Below, piece after piece: positions 27,638 to 39,982 of a DNA stretch of 64,000 bases; within the stretch, counting starts at the first letter, position 1; each line of letters begins with the position of its first letter. Both the position numbers and the translations under genes were made by a program. This DNA is from Ichthyophthirius multifiliis (taxonomy: Eukaryota > Ciliophora > Oligohymenophorea > Hymenostomatida), in contig NW_004086164.1 of assembly GCF_000220395.1 (NCBI RefSeq), forward strand, positions 61,256 through 125,255, written 5' to 3'. The notes below the pieces were generated by a model that was not told the DNA's origin, did no database searches, and saw nothing but the letters and a program-made list of their open reading frames with translations.

Positions 27638-28923
27638 ATGTTTTTATTTCAAAGATTTTTGTATTTTTTTATTCTTTTTACAAAACCTAAAATTTAATAT
27701 TTAAAAAGACAATCAGGCTAATTAATATAAATATAATAAAACCCTTAAGATAAATAGTTATACATTAATATACTATTATATTAAAATTAAAAAACATATA
27801 AATTGCTAATTGATATAAATAGTCCTTATACAATTATACAAGACAAAAGTATATATTAATAAATAAATTAAACAAATTCTGGTAATTTGGAATTTAACAA
27901 CATAATTTTTGATTACAAAGTCCTAAATTAAACAAATATAAATATAAAAAGCTCAGATCATGTATATTAAACAGATATATTATTTACAAAAATAAATATT
28001 TTAAAAAATTTTGGAGTTTCCTATAGCAAATAATATAAAGGAATTTTGGGCTTTAATATGTAAAAAAAGGGAATATAGAAAGTTTCTAAAGATGCAAACA
28101 TTATTAAGAATATTTTTTATAAAAATAATATTAAAAACTTTATTTATTCTCTATATATTAATAATTAAAGCACTTCTTATATTATTATAGGAGGATATGA
28201 TTTTAATTTATTTATATAAAAGCAATTTGATAATATCAAGTGTATATAAAATCATGGATGGACATTAAAAATTTAAAAGCTTTAAATAAATGAGAAATCA
28301 ACTAAAAACCAATAAATAAATACTTAAATTTCTACATTACATAATTACATATAAATAAATTAAAATATTCTCGAATATATTAAATAATAATTTAATTTGG
28401 AAAAAATAATATTTCTTTATGAGATTGATTAAAATAACTATTTATTAATAAATTATGATTATTAATATGGTGTATAATAGTTTCCTTCAATAAATTTATA
28501 TTATGATGAGGATAAATATATTAGTTTAAGTTAAAATATATATGTTTAATAATGCTTATTATATGTAAGGTTTAAGCTTTTTAAATGCAAAACTAATATA
28601 AAAATTTCTAAAAAAGAACAAGATAATTTAATTATTTTGGGTATTCCTTTTTTAGAAAATAATTATACTTTTTATAAATTATAAAGCCATCATTTTGGAT
28701 TTGGATTAGTTAATTATGTAAATAATTTTAAATAACAATATTTTTTTGGTTTTATTTATTTATTGTAATAATATTTTTGATTGCTATATTTTCAATTATT
28801 ATTGGAATATTTTATAAAGAGTCTTTAAGTGAAATTATCTTTTTAATAAAAAATATTATAATATATTTAGTTTTTAGAGATCAAAATGCAAGATTAAACT
28901 TATTAAATTATGTAGAAAATTGA
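27638..28923 (+). CDS. Pepsin-family (A1) aspartyl-protease homologue lacking catalytic Asp
   Basis: ATG 27638, TGA 28921-28923. It starts with a signal-peptide-like segment (MFLFQRFLYFFILF). Pepsin-fold landmarks follow in order: LLIDINSPYTII where LLLDTGSS is expected (D59 is present, but Thr-Gly is Ile-Asn); YKGILGFN for GILGLG; IIGGYD; WTLKIQKL before the second active-site loop; STLHNYIQI where DSGTS-type sequence is expected, with no Asp; and IILGIPFLENNYTFYKLQSHHFGFG for the C-terminal core (ILGDPFLRxYYxVFD..xxxGFA). A C-terminal membrane anchor (VIIFLIAIFSIIIGIFY) and a short tail are in a frame shifted by one relative to the body, near 28720-28735. Both active-site triads are lost, so it is unlikely to be a protease. 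The shift is a sequence error, an unrecognised intron or decay. Confidence 0.75.
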
Positions 28924-29856
28924 ATAAATGATAAAATTATAATAATATATATGTATATTATTTATTATAAAATTCGTACAAACTAAATATTAAATTAATT
29001 AATTTATTTATATACAATAAATACATTATTTATTGGTTGATATATAATAAAAAAAAATGTTTTTCAATTTTTAATAATATAATGTAATTATAATATATTA
29101 ATATTTAAATATTTCGTAATAAATAATATTAAGATTTAATATATTCTATTCATAACAGATATAAAATTATTATATTAGTATTTTAAAATGTAAGAATATA
29201 AAAGTATAAAATATTATTTGTAAAGATTATAAATAATTTATTTTAAAAAACATTTGATTAATAACTAATTAGAAAATACATATTTCTTATTAATTCTAAA
29301 TAATTAAAATTATATTTAAGTAGTTTTTAAAAAATATAAAATATTTAATTTATATAAAATTTATTTATGATTAAAATTAACAAATAATAAATAATTATGA
29401 ATTTTTAAAAAATCAAAAAAAATAAGTATTTTAAAATAATTTTTAAAAGTAATTAAAAAAATAAATTGGAAGAATATTAATTAGTGAATTAATATAATAA
29501 AAATAAAAAGGATTTAAGTTAAAATAATAAAAAAAAAATTTAAAAAAGAAAAAATAAAAATAATAAAATATTNNNNNNNNNNNNNNNNNNNNNTATATAT
29601 ATATATATATATATATATAAATATATTATTTTTATATAAAATGTATTTTATAAATATATATAATCAATTTTTTTTATCTAATAAAAAATATAATATAAGT
29701 ATAAAAATTATAATATGTTAAATGAAAACATAATATTAATAAAATTATTGTAATATTATAATTTTAAATATATTCATATATATATTTTAAAAATAAATTA
29801 ATTAATAATATAAACATATAATTATATTATTAATATAATATAAAATAGTAGAATAA
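28924..29856. other. AT-rich intergenic stretch with assembly gap
   Basis: A/T-rich DNA containing 21 N at 29573-29593, followed directly by a TA tract. No gene was seen on either side of the gap. Confidence 0.6.
29573..29593. other. Assembly gap (21 N)
   Basis: Run of N bordered by a TA microsatellite, so the join is a likely scaffolding gap. True size is unknown. Confidence 0.99.
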
Positions 29857-30588
29857 ATGTAATCAATTATTTAAAATTTTAAAACTATATTACTATCAAA
29901 TCGAATTATATATTTGCATAACGTATAAAATCATTAAAAACCCTTCATTTTTACAATCGAAGGAAACATCGGATCTGGAAAATCTACATTAATTAAATTA
30001 ATTGAAAAATCCATTGAGGAAGTTCAAGTAGTAAAAGAGCCGGCTTAAAACTGGTAATCTATTGGAGGTAATCCTGATTTAAATATATTAGACTTATTTT
30101 ATTAAAATCCAAAAAGATGGGCTTATTCATTCTAGACTTATGCTTATTTTTCTAGATTATAATAATGGGAAAAATTCGAGTTTTCTAAAAAAAAAATCAT
30201 ATTTGAACGCAGTATACTTAGCGATAAATATATTTTTGCGTAAAATGGTTATAAATAAGGTTTTTTAAATAATATTGAAATGGCACTTTATAATGAATAT
30301 TTTGATTTTCTTGCTGAAAAATTTTAAGCTAATAAAATAAATGGAATAATATATTTATATACTTCTCCTTCTATTTGTTTTAAAAGAATTTAAAAAAGAA
30401 AAAGATATGAAGAAGTAGGGATTGGAGTCGATTATTTGACTTAAATTCATTAAAGGCATGAAGAATGGCTAAAAGTGGATTAAAGTTGCAAATTACCGGT
30501 TCTTATTATTGACGGTAATAGAGATTTCGAGGATAATATAGATAGATAAAATGAAATTATTTAAGAAATATAAGCTATGATATAATGA
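29857..30588 (+). CDS. Deoxynucleoside kinase, 243 aa
   Basis: Single exon of 244 codons. After a ~30-residue basic N-terminal extension comes the P-loop FTIEGNIGSGKST (about residues 32-44). A substrate-site segment follows with VVKEPAQNW and RWAYSFQTYAYFSR. Next are the ERS motif in IIFERSILSDKYIF (the DRS/ERS motif of dCK/dGK/TK2-type kinases), the strand GIIYLYTSPSICFKRI and the Arg-rich lid RIQKRKRYEE. DRS/ERS plus the lid place it in the dNK family rather than thymidylate kinase. It phosphorylates deoxynucleosides to monophosphates for salvage; base preference cannot be told from this. The N-terminal extension (MQSIIQNFKTILLSNRIIYL) could target the mitochondrion (inference). It appears intact. 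Confidence 0.93.
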
Positions 30589-30745
30589 TTTTTATAATTA
30601 ATTAATTAATTAATATATTGTGTATTTAATCAAAAAAAAAAAAGAAAATTCTATATATTTTTATATGTTTTTTCTTTTTTTTTATTAATTAAATATTTTT
30701 TTTAATTTAAAGAAAAAAATTAAAACCATAAAAATAAAATAAAAA

Positions 30746-31381
30746 ATGCAAGTGCATTAAGTCAACAATTAAGTAGATTATTTACTAAAAAGAATAAATA
30801 ATTTAAAGAAATAAAAAGATAAAAAGGAAAATAGATTAATAGATTTATATACAAAAAGTGAATATGTTTTAAAAGTAAAAAAAATTTTCCTAGATACCCA
30901 AAATATGAGAACTAGTTTTAAAATTGGAAGAAATAATACTTAAAGTTTAAAATAGTCAGTTGAGAGTTAAAAAGAAATCGAAAAAATAAAAAAAGAAATG
31001 ATAAGAAAGGCTGTTTAATATATAAAATAAGAAGAACATGATAAAATAATTTAATAAAAAATTACAAATAAGAAAAATATATCTTTTTTAAGACATTAAC
31101 TTTATGAATAAAAAATGTCTTAGAAAGAAAAAGTTAATTAGTTATTATAAAAAGGAAAAAATAATATAAATAGATTTTGGTAAAATCGTTTTAATAAAAT
31201 CTAAGTAGAAAACCACTAAAAGGTTATTGAAAATATTTGCTAGAAAGAAGAAAAAGAATACTTTGTTAAAAAATTATAATAAAAAGAAATAGCTTTAATT
31301 TAATAAATTAAAAATTCTAAACTAATTTACTAAAATGCATAAAATTTATATAAGTAAACATTAAAAAGTTAACCTAATTGA
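30746..31381 (+). CDS. Coiled-coil protein, 211 aa
   Basis: Single exon of 212 codons from ATG 30746 to TGA 31379-31381. Almost wholly Lys/Gln/Glu/Asn/Ile and helix-forming, with few prolines. An NMRTSFKIGRNN segment sits in the middle and a charged helical tail follows. No domain is recognised, and there is no signal peptide or transmembrane segment. It lies 158 bp downstream of the deoxynucleoside kinase on the same strand, but there is no reason to think they are linked. It may be a basal-body or axonemal-associated protein (speculative). Confidence 0.75.
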
Positions 31382-31697
31382 TTTTATTTTATATTATTTA
31401 AACAAATAAAAATATTAAGCAATTATATGAAATATATTATTTATTTATTAAATATAATATTATGAATAATTATTATTTAAATATAATAAAAATAATAAAT
31501 TTATAAATATATATATATAAATATATATTCATATAAATTTTATTTTATATAAAATAAAATATATCATATTATACATTTTTAAAATAAATATATACATATG
31601 AATAAAATTTTAATTAATTTAATAATTATTTCAAATTTCAATCAAAATTTTATTATTTAGATTATTATAATTATTTTTATTATCAAAATGTCTTTTA
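31382..31697. other. AT-rich gap between convergent genes
   Basis: About 315 bp of A/T sequence separating the coiled-coil gene (plus) from the guanylyl cyclase 3' end (minus). Nothing was seen. Confidence 0.6.
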
Positions 31698-34600
31698 TCA
31701 ATTTTATTATAAAGCATTATATTTTAAATACTGTTCCTTTTCATTTACATAATTTAAATTTTAATTAATATCAATCATAATATTTTTATTATTCCCATCA
31801 TCTCTCCCTCCCCCAACAACCTAAATTTCATCCCTTTATTAAACAAACCAACATTCCACCATTTCATTAACCGAATTCACATAAACATCCCTTTATTCCG
31901 AAAAAGAAAACAATTAATTTTTCTATTCCAGTAACTTTTTAGTCACACTACTAACTTAAACCCTCCCTTACTGTCCTGTACTTTCCATTTTATTAGCTAT
32001 AACTACATCTTTCCCATAAATATCATATCTCACAATATCTGTTCCAATAACTCCCCCTATTATATTACCTGTATGAATACCTATTCTCATATCCAAACCT
32101 TCAAATTTAATCTATTCTCTAACCTAACAAATAATCTTCACCATTTAAAAAGCCGTATTTACTATATTTACAGCTTCCTAAACTGCATTTCTTTTCCTAA
32201 TATCAGTAAAGCTCATAACTACATAACAATCGCCAATTGTATAAAGCTTAAAAACATCATTTTCAACACAACACTTATCAAATTCGTAGAATAGGTTTCT
32301 TAGCATAAAAACTACTTACTCAGGTTCTACTGAACTGCTATATTTTGTAAAACCGGCTATATCAGCAAATAATAAAGTCACGTTTTAAAAACTGTCTACT
32401 AATTCAAGCTTTTCAGTATCGGGATTTATTAGAAATTTATCTAGAATATGTTTCGGAAGGAGGTTATGGAGTATTTGGGATTATTCAAAGGATTTTTTTT
32501 TTAAATTGTTTTAGTTATTGTAGGCATTTATGAGTAATTTTAATTGTATGTATTTTTAAATTAAATGGTATATTCCCATTAATATAGACTAGAAAATTAA
32601 TTCATTTTCAAGGTTTTTATATATGACTAAAAATATCCAAATAATATTAAAAAAAACAAGAAAAATTAACGTATATAGATATTTAATAGAATTAAAAGAA
32701 GAAAGAATTAAAAAAACTAAATAACATTCGCCCAATTATATTCTAAATATTAAAGAACCGTCTTTTTTTTCTGGGAAACCGTCTAATTCTTATTAAATTT
32801 ATATATTAAAGCTTTCATTGAGAATAACTGAAAGTGTAATAATTAATAATGAAAGTATTAAGAATCTGAGTTTTTTAGCTTTTTTTTTAACCAAAGTTTA
32901 ATTTAAGCAATTAATTATGAAATAAGTAAAAGATAAACATACTCTTATAATAGTATTCCATATATAAAAAGATTATAGGTAATTTTTAATTAAATATTAC
33001 ATAAAAGTCTTAATTATAAAAATTAACATTAGTATAAAAATTTTATTTTTAATTTATTATTTATCCTCGTTAAATAATTATTCATAAAAATGGATAATAT
33101 CAGACTAATTTTAACCTTCAGGGATTAAATAAAAGCTTTTTTTTGTCAATTAAATTAAATGATTGCTTTAGTTTTCCATTTCTAGTTTATCATTTATTAA
33201 AAGTTCATTGAATTGCTCTATATTAATTTATGTATTTTAAACATTTTCATAATTTTATAAATGTATTTTTTCATTTAAATGTAATTATATTTCCTATATT
33301 TTATTATTATTTAATTATATAGTATTCTATTATTATATATTCCTTTTTAATGGAATTTTTCCAAAACTTTAGGAATTTATCATGTTTGTATTATTTCCTA
33401 TATTACTATTTATATTATTATTTTAAGATATATTATTGTTATTTCCATTATTACTATTTATATTTTTTATCCTTATATTATTTGTAGCTATCTTATTTTA
33501 ATTTTTAGAGGAAGAAATTTTATTCTTATTTTATAAAATATCTTTATATTTCTTCGTAACCTTTTTCAAAAAATTCGTATTATATAAAATCCTAGGATTC
33601 CTTCCAGAAATAGTTTGCTATTTTCCATAAAAAATCGACTAAATTCCCCCTTAATTGCCCTAACCACTATTATTTTTAAATACCTGAAATGTCATAATGG
33701 TTCCTTTACCCTTCGCCTACACTTCTTTGGAATTAAATTTAAAAAGTGGTAAATTTTACTACTAAATAAAGCCAAAAGCCTACTCAGAAATAGTCATTTT
33801 TCCATCTTCTCCAGTAGACATTACTCTAGAAGTGGTATTTATAGTATCTCCTATTAATGAAAATTAAGGCTTATGGTAACCTATGACCCCTGCAATGACT
33901 CTTCCGTAATGAATTCCTATTTTAATTTTAAGTTTTTCCCCATTTTGACCCCAAGAAATTGATTTTACGAAATCCATGAAAATAAATCCTAAATTAATTA
34001 ATTTTTCTACGGAATTATTTTATGTATTTTTTTTATTTTTTTTGTCTAAACTTAAACCACTCGCACAAACGTAAGATTTACCAACAGTCTCTATTTTTGA
34101 GCAGTCATTTTGGGTACAAAAAAGGTCGAAATTTTGGAATAAATTGTCCAAAAGTACTATTATTTTTTCCTTTTCTTGCTCAAGTATTTTTTCGAAATCA
34201 CATATGTCGCAGAATAATAGACCCACAAGTCCCTAGTCTTCCGCCAATTGAATTTTACCGTCGGTTTATATCCGATTTCGGACAAATTTAGGTAATAGAA
34301 TTTATAATACATTGCTTATTTTGCGATTATCGGCTATAAGTTTATTTATATTTAGGAAATCTTGTCTTTAGATCTTCTCTTGGGTATATTTGACCTGGAT
34401 TAAATAATAAGAGAAGGCTAGAATATAAAATAGAATCATTATTATAGCATATATAAAGAAATTAGACTTTTAAGTATATGAAAAATAGGCTTAAATTAAT
34501 TAAATTAAATATATAAAAGTCTATATGATTTATATATATAATGAAAAATCGAATCTACCTAAAAAAGTCAATGCATTAAAATAAAATAAATAAATTTATC

Positions 34601-36479
34601 GAAAAAAAAACAATTCTAAATCGAAAAAATCACAGATACATTTTCCCAAAATTCTAATCAATAAAATAAATAAATTCGAATGGAAAATATAGGTTTATCC
34701 TCGTGAAGAAAACTAAAAAACTATAGAAAAAAAAACAATAAAAACCTAAATTATTGCTATTATTAATTAAATTAAAGATGATTAATTCATATAATATATA
34801 TAGAATTATATCAAAAGGTATAAATCAAATATTATTATTAAAAGCATGTTAAATATTTTAGAATATAAAAACCATTTCTTACCCTATTTATTAATAAATT
34901 GTTTCTCTATATCTTAATTTTTAAAACTTAAATTATAATTATTCATTCCTACTTATTAATCATTCCATTCGTAATTAGATATCACTTTAATATATGCATG
35001 TTTATAAATAAAAATATATAAAATAAATATAAAAATAAATATAAAATAATATATTTATTTTTATATATATATATATATATTCAATTATATATTTTATTTT
35101 TATACTGTTTTATATAATAGTATCCATCGTTTCAATTCCTTCTTAAGGGAATAAATTTTATACTAAATTGTTTAGTATTTATTAATAATTTTCTTTTTTC
35201 ATAAATTAAATTTTTGGTTTATTTATATCAATTATTTCGTCAATTTTGTTTACAATTTATAGATATCTTTTTAGTTTTCTGATTATATTTTAAGGCAAAA
35301 AAGACGGTATTAAATAAAAATATTCTAAAAATACATGAATTGCATATAGAAATAATAATAGACTAAAATGTATAAAAAAGCTATAAAAATTGAAAAAATA
35401 CTAATACATTTCTTAAAAAGCTCCCATATTATTTAAAACAGGTTATTCTAATGCTAAATAAATACATATTAATAAAAAAAGAATAGAAAAACTAGTAAAA
35501 AACTCTTTAAAATTTTGCCTTTGACTAACGCTTATTTTAATATTAGAAACTATAGATATACATAAAAAGCCTTAAATTTACATATTTCTTGTAGTAAATG
35601 TTTTCCCATTTTCTAGATTTTGAATAAAGTATAAAAGGAAACATAATACTATGAAAAAAATAAAAGATTCGATTAAAGAATGGGTAATTACATTAAAATA
35701 GAAGCTAGTAGTTTTTCCCATAAGAAGATTTTTCCCTTTTTGGGAAAATTGTCTTATTAAAATAATCTAATTTTGAATATTTTTACTTTTTTTCTTGAAT
35801 TTCTTAATTAAATAAATAAATAAACTCATAAAATAAATAATTGTATGGAAATAAGTAATCTAAAAACCATTCCATAATGAATTTCCATAAGAGCAATCTT
35901 TTATATTTAACATTAATATAACATAACCCATCAAAAAAGATCTATAAAAAGTAAAAATTATTATCTCTTCATATATTTCAGCGAAAAAAACAGACTCAGA
36001 AAATAATAAATAAGAAATACTGTTCCAATCTTTTACTAAAATATCTCCTATATAATCATTATTATTATTTTACATTTATATTGATATATTTGAAATTTAC
36101 ATCATCTAAAATTATATAATATATTTTAAAAAATTTTAATTTACATTTTAATCGTTATATGAATCTCCTATTGATAATGTGTATGGATTATTAGGAAATT
36201 TTTATTATATAATTTATATAATAGAACCTTTTTAAGAATTATTTAAACCATAGGCAATTACTGAAGTTGCAAAAAAAGATAAAAAAACAAAATGATTTCT
36301 TAAATAATTATCATTGAAAATAATTTATATAGCTTATGAAGAACATACAATATAAAATTTATAGGGAATATTATAATAATTAATAGAATTTGATTTGTTT
36401 TTAGTTGATGAATCATAAAAATTATTATTTTTTTCAGCAAATTAATATTTTTATTCAAAACTTTTGGTTTTATAATTAA

Positions 36480-36534
<55 letters not shown>

Positions 36535-38710
36535 TTATATATTTTATATATTTTTAATATTTATTGAATCTTAACATTATAATTTTGAATTTTAAAAATT
36601 TAATTTAATCTAAAATAATAAAATAAAATTTTAAATATAAATATTTAAATTTTTACTCCATATTACTCTTTTTATTCGTAAAAAATAATTAAATTTTTAA
36701 TATATTCGTACATATCTTATTTAATCAAGCAATTATTTTTTCCTTCATTATAAACTGAACTTAATTCTTCCCTAATCGCATTTTTCAACATTTCATAATT
36801 CTCTCCATCTAATAACAAACCTCTACTATTTGAGTCAATTACTGATGCCTAAAAAGCCGTACTAACTGCATTTATATATGAATCTCCTGTCAATAAGAAA
36901 GGAAAAAGTCCTCCAATTCTCATTTATTATATTGTATTTTCCACATTATCCTTAAGTTTTTCCTAAATATTAAATATGGCTAAAATTTCTACATTTTTTT
37001 CGATTTATTCATATAACTAATATAATTTATAATCATTTTAAACTACATTTTTTTTCAATATTTAACATTATCTTAAAAAATTTTCAGTTTCTTCCTCAGA
37101 TAATTCTTTTTTGCAATATAAAATAGGCCTAAATCCACTCTAAATAGAACTATTTATACATTATTAGTAATATATTTCTTCTTATTTACTCCTAAAATAT
37201 ACATTTTTAGGTATTTCGTTATTTTTTAAAGCTATTCTTATATACAAAATTGATTTTTAATCATTTATGTCTTTAAATAAAATCGAAAATTAAAAAGACG
37301 AGTCTTTTTTTTAATGAATGGAAAGTATTTTATATTTAACTATTTTATTTTATATTTTAACTATGTAATTCGGTTAATTTATATCTTTCTTCTTTTATAC
37401 ACACAGAAATTTGTAATTTAAAATTTAAGCAAATTCATTTAAAATTTTCTCTTCTTTTGTCACAAAAGTGTTTATTATTTCCTCTTTTTTAAATACACAT
37501 GAACTTGCGTTTACACATAAAATTATAGATAATAAAGCCTCGTGATTAATACTTTCATTATTTGAAAAAAGAGCACTAATGAAGTCATTTTCATCTAAAA
37601 AATCAACAAAAGTAGTCTATTTTATACTCTAATTTAGGTTTTTATTGTCAGTATGTAATTTTTATATTTACTCAATTTAGTTATTTTGACTATATAAGAC
37701 CGCCGGCATGAACGAGAAATCCTAAGTTTAGTAAATTAAATTTACCTAAATATTCTCATCAGGTATATATGAATTATCCTATTATTATAATTAGTTTAGA
37801 TTTAGATTCTAATTGCTTTTATTATTGTCATTTTTTATTATAGTATTCGAAAAGGTTCTGGAAGTAATATTATTCTAGCGATTTTTCATAATTTCCTTTA
37901 AAATATTTTCATTTATTAAATATTTTTTATGGCCTAAAATAATCATTTTTACATCGAATTTTCCGTTTTCAGTTAATGTTCCTGTTTTATCCAAAAAAGC
38001 ATATTTTGAAATACATAAGTTCCCTAAAAAAATTTCTTTTAAAATTTTATATTATTATTAATTATTATTATTATTTTTCTAATAATTAAATGTTTTCTAC
38101 ATATAAATTTAATGTATTAATTCAATAAATTCCAATACAGTATAAAAAGAAGAAGGTAAAATATTTAAATATTCTATTATATAAGATAAAAATAAGTGTA
38201 AGATATTCTAATATTAAAAATTTCCAAATTATATAGAAAAACAAGGCGAAACTAATACAAAAAAGATTGATATCTTTCAAAATATATATATATATATAAA
38301 TATATATAACTATATTTTTACAATACAATTTAAAATAATATGTAAGTATGCAAAAATAAAGAAGATTTTTAATTTTTCATCTAAAAAAAAAGAATGCTTT
38401 TTTTTTTAAAAAAAATGTTTATTATTATTTTATTCATATATTTTGCAATTTTTTCCAACAAAAATTACTAAACCATATATATAATCTGAAAAAACTAATT
38501 AACTACCTCTAAAAATAATATTTTTTTCATCTAAATTTTCACCTTTAGGGTCATTTATCAATTTCAAAAAACCATTAAAAACACCATTTTATTTACTATA
38601 TTCGAGCTTACCGCATATAATTTTTCTATATTCAAATATATTTAATTTTAATTTAGAATTATCAGGGACTTAAATTTTATTAAATTAAATAATGTATAAA
38701 TAATATTATA

Positions 38711-38762
<52 letters not shown>

Positions 38763-39662
38763 TTTATTATTATATATTATATTATTTTATAATTCTAAAA
38801 TAGTTTTTTTTATTTACTATATGTTAATTAAGGTGCAAATTTAGAATTTTCTTTATATTTACCGAATATATTTTCTTCATTTACAGTACAAAATACCTAT
38901 TTTGTATCTAAAATAAGTAAATCAGCTGGTGCAATTTCTCCTTTTTTTAATATAATAATATTCCCTATTTATATATCTTCCCATTTAATATTTTATGTCA
39001 TTTTTATTTTTTAACTATCTCCTTTAATTGATTCACTCCTATATATTTTTTTATTTTATAAAGTTTTTTAAAATTTTTAATTTCCGAGTATGCTTTTCTT
39101 TATATGAATGAAACTAGTACATATTTATTGATTTATTTTTTTGCTTTATTTGTAATTCAGAAACAATGTTATTTAACGGAAAAGGTACATTATAAAACAT
39201 ATACATATAGGAAATATATAAACAATTAATATATCTTTACTTTTTTGTTTGTTTGTTTTTTATTTTATATATATTTATATATTTATTTTTTACTTCGAAT
39301 GTGAAAAGTAAATTTTTTCGATATCATTATTATAGTCGTATATTTAAATAATTAAAATATTTAATAGTATTAATAGTATTCCAATTTTTTTAAAAAAATT
39401 ATATATAATAAAGAAGAATATCGTTATTTTCTAAAATAATGTTTTTTTATTAAAAAAATAAAATAAAAGTTTATTTTGAATATATATATTTAAGCTATTA
39501 TTAAAAAAATATCTAATTATAAATTACATTTTTATCGAAATCATTTATTTAATTTTTAATTTCTTTTTTATTTTAACCAAAACCTTTTACATATACAATG
39601 TTTCCGAACTCTAGTTCAATCTAATTTAATTTTATAATATAAAACAAAACTAAAATATTCAT
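31698..39662 (-). CDS. Guanylyl cyclase with N-terminal P4-ATPase-like domain
   Basis: Minus-strand gene of about 8 kb with many short introns; TGA at 31698-31700. Start tentative: ATG 39660-39662, with a possible upstream exon to about 39790. The N-terminal half resembles a P4 (phospholipid flippase) ATPase. It has actuator-like KWEDIQIGNIIILKKGEIAPAD and IIFRGSQLVFSDYIYGLVIF, a TM4-like LPSSFYTVLEFIELI, DKTGTLT (37971-37991) and LLTGDSYINAV. The actuator Glu motif (DGET) reads ENIF and I could not find GDGxxND, so transport is doubtful. Membrane segments follow, then cyclase domain 1 (about 33770-34235): VGLLFCDICDF, with catalytic Asn/Arg in DTINTTSRVMSTG. After more membrane segments comes cyclase domain 2 (about 31800-32400): both metal Asp in LLFADIAGFT and IGDCYVVM, but no catalytic Asn/Arg (KDVVIANKMESTG). 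This split order is the inverted topology known for alveolate guanylyl cyclases. It makes cGMP at the membrane. Confidence 0.88.
36480..36534. repeat. (ATT)n microsatellite
   Basis: About 18 ATT units inside the guanylyl cyclase gene. On the coding strand these would read AAT (Asn) or lie in an intron; I could not decide which. Confidence 0.85.
38716..38757. repeat. (TA)n tract in an intron of the guanylyl cyclase gene
   Basis: Long alternating TA block between two exons that encode the actuator-like region. Confidence 0.85.
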
Positions 39663-39982
39663 TTATTTTTAAAAACGCATTTATCGAATTGTTTCTATGT
39701 TTTTTAGTTAAAATTCTTCTTTTCCATTATAAAAGAAAAATAGATACATTTAACAAATTCGAATATAGCATTTAACATTTTATTATTATTTTAAATATAA
39801 TTCTTTTTAAAAATATATATATATATTTAAATATAAATATATATTATTTATTATATTCATTATTTTTTAAAAATTTAAAAATAATTATAATTAAATACAC
39901 AAATAAGTATAATATCAAATAAACATAATAATAAGAATCATAACAAAAAAATTAAAATAAAATATATATATAAAAAAAAAAA
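39663..39982. promoter_or_regulatory. Divergent intergenic region between guanylyl cyclase and SDF2-like genes
   Basis: About 320 bp separates the two oppositely directed start codons, so it must carry both 5' flanks. Sequence is A/T with a TA tract at about 39813-39845. No defined promoter motif was recognised. An upstream exon of the cyclase may occupy part of it. Confidence 0.45.

Noticed and set aside
32073-32294. Plus-strand 73-codon frame
   Set aside because: Antisense to cyclase domain 2.
34022-34291. Plus-strand 89-codon frame
   Set aside because: Antisense to cyclase domain 1; the minus frame at 34020-34226 is part of that domain, not a separate gene.
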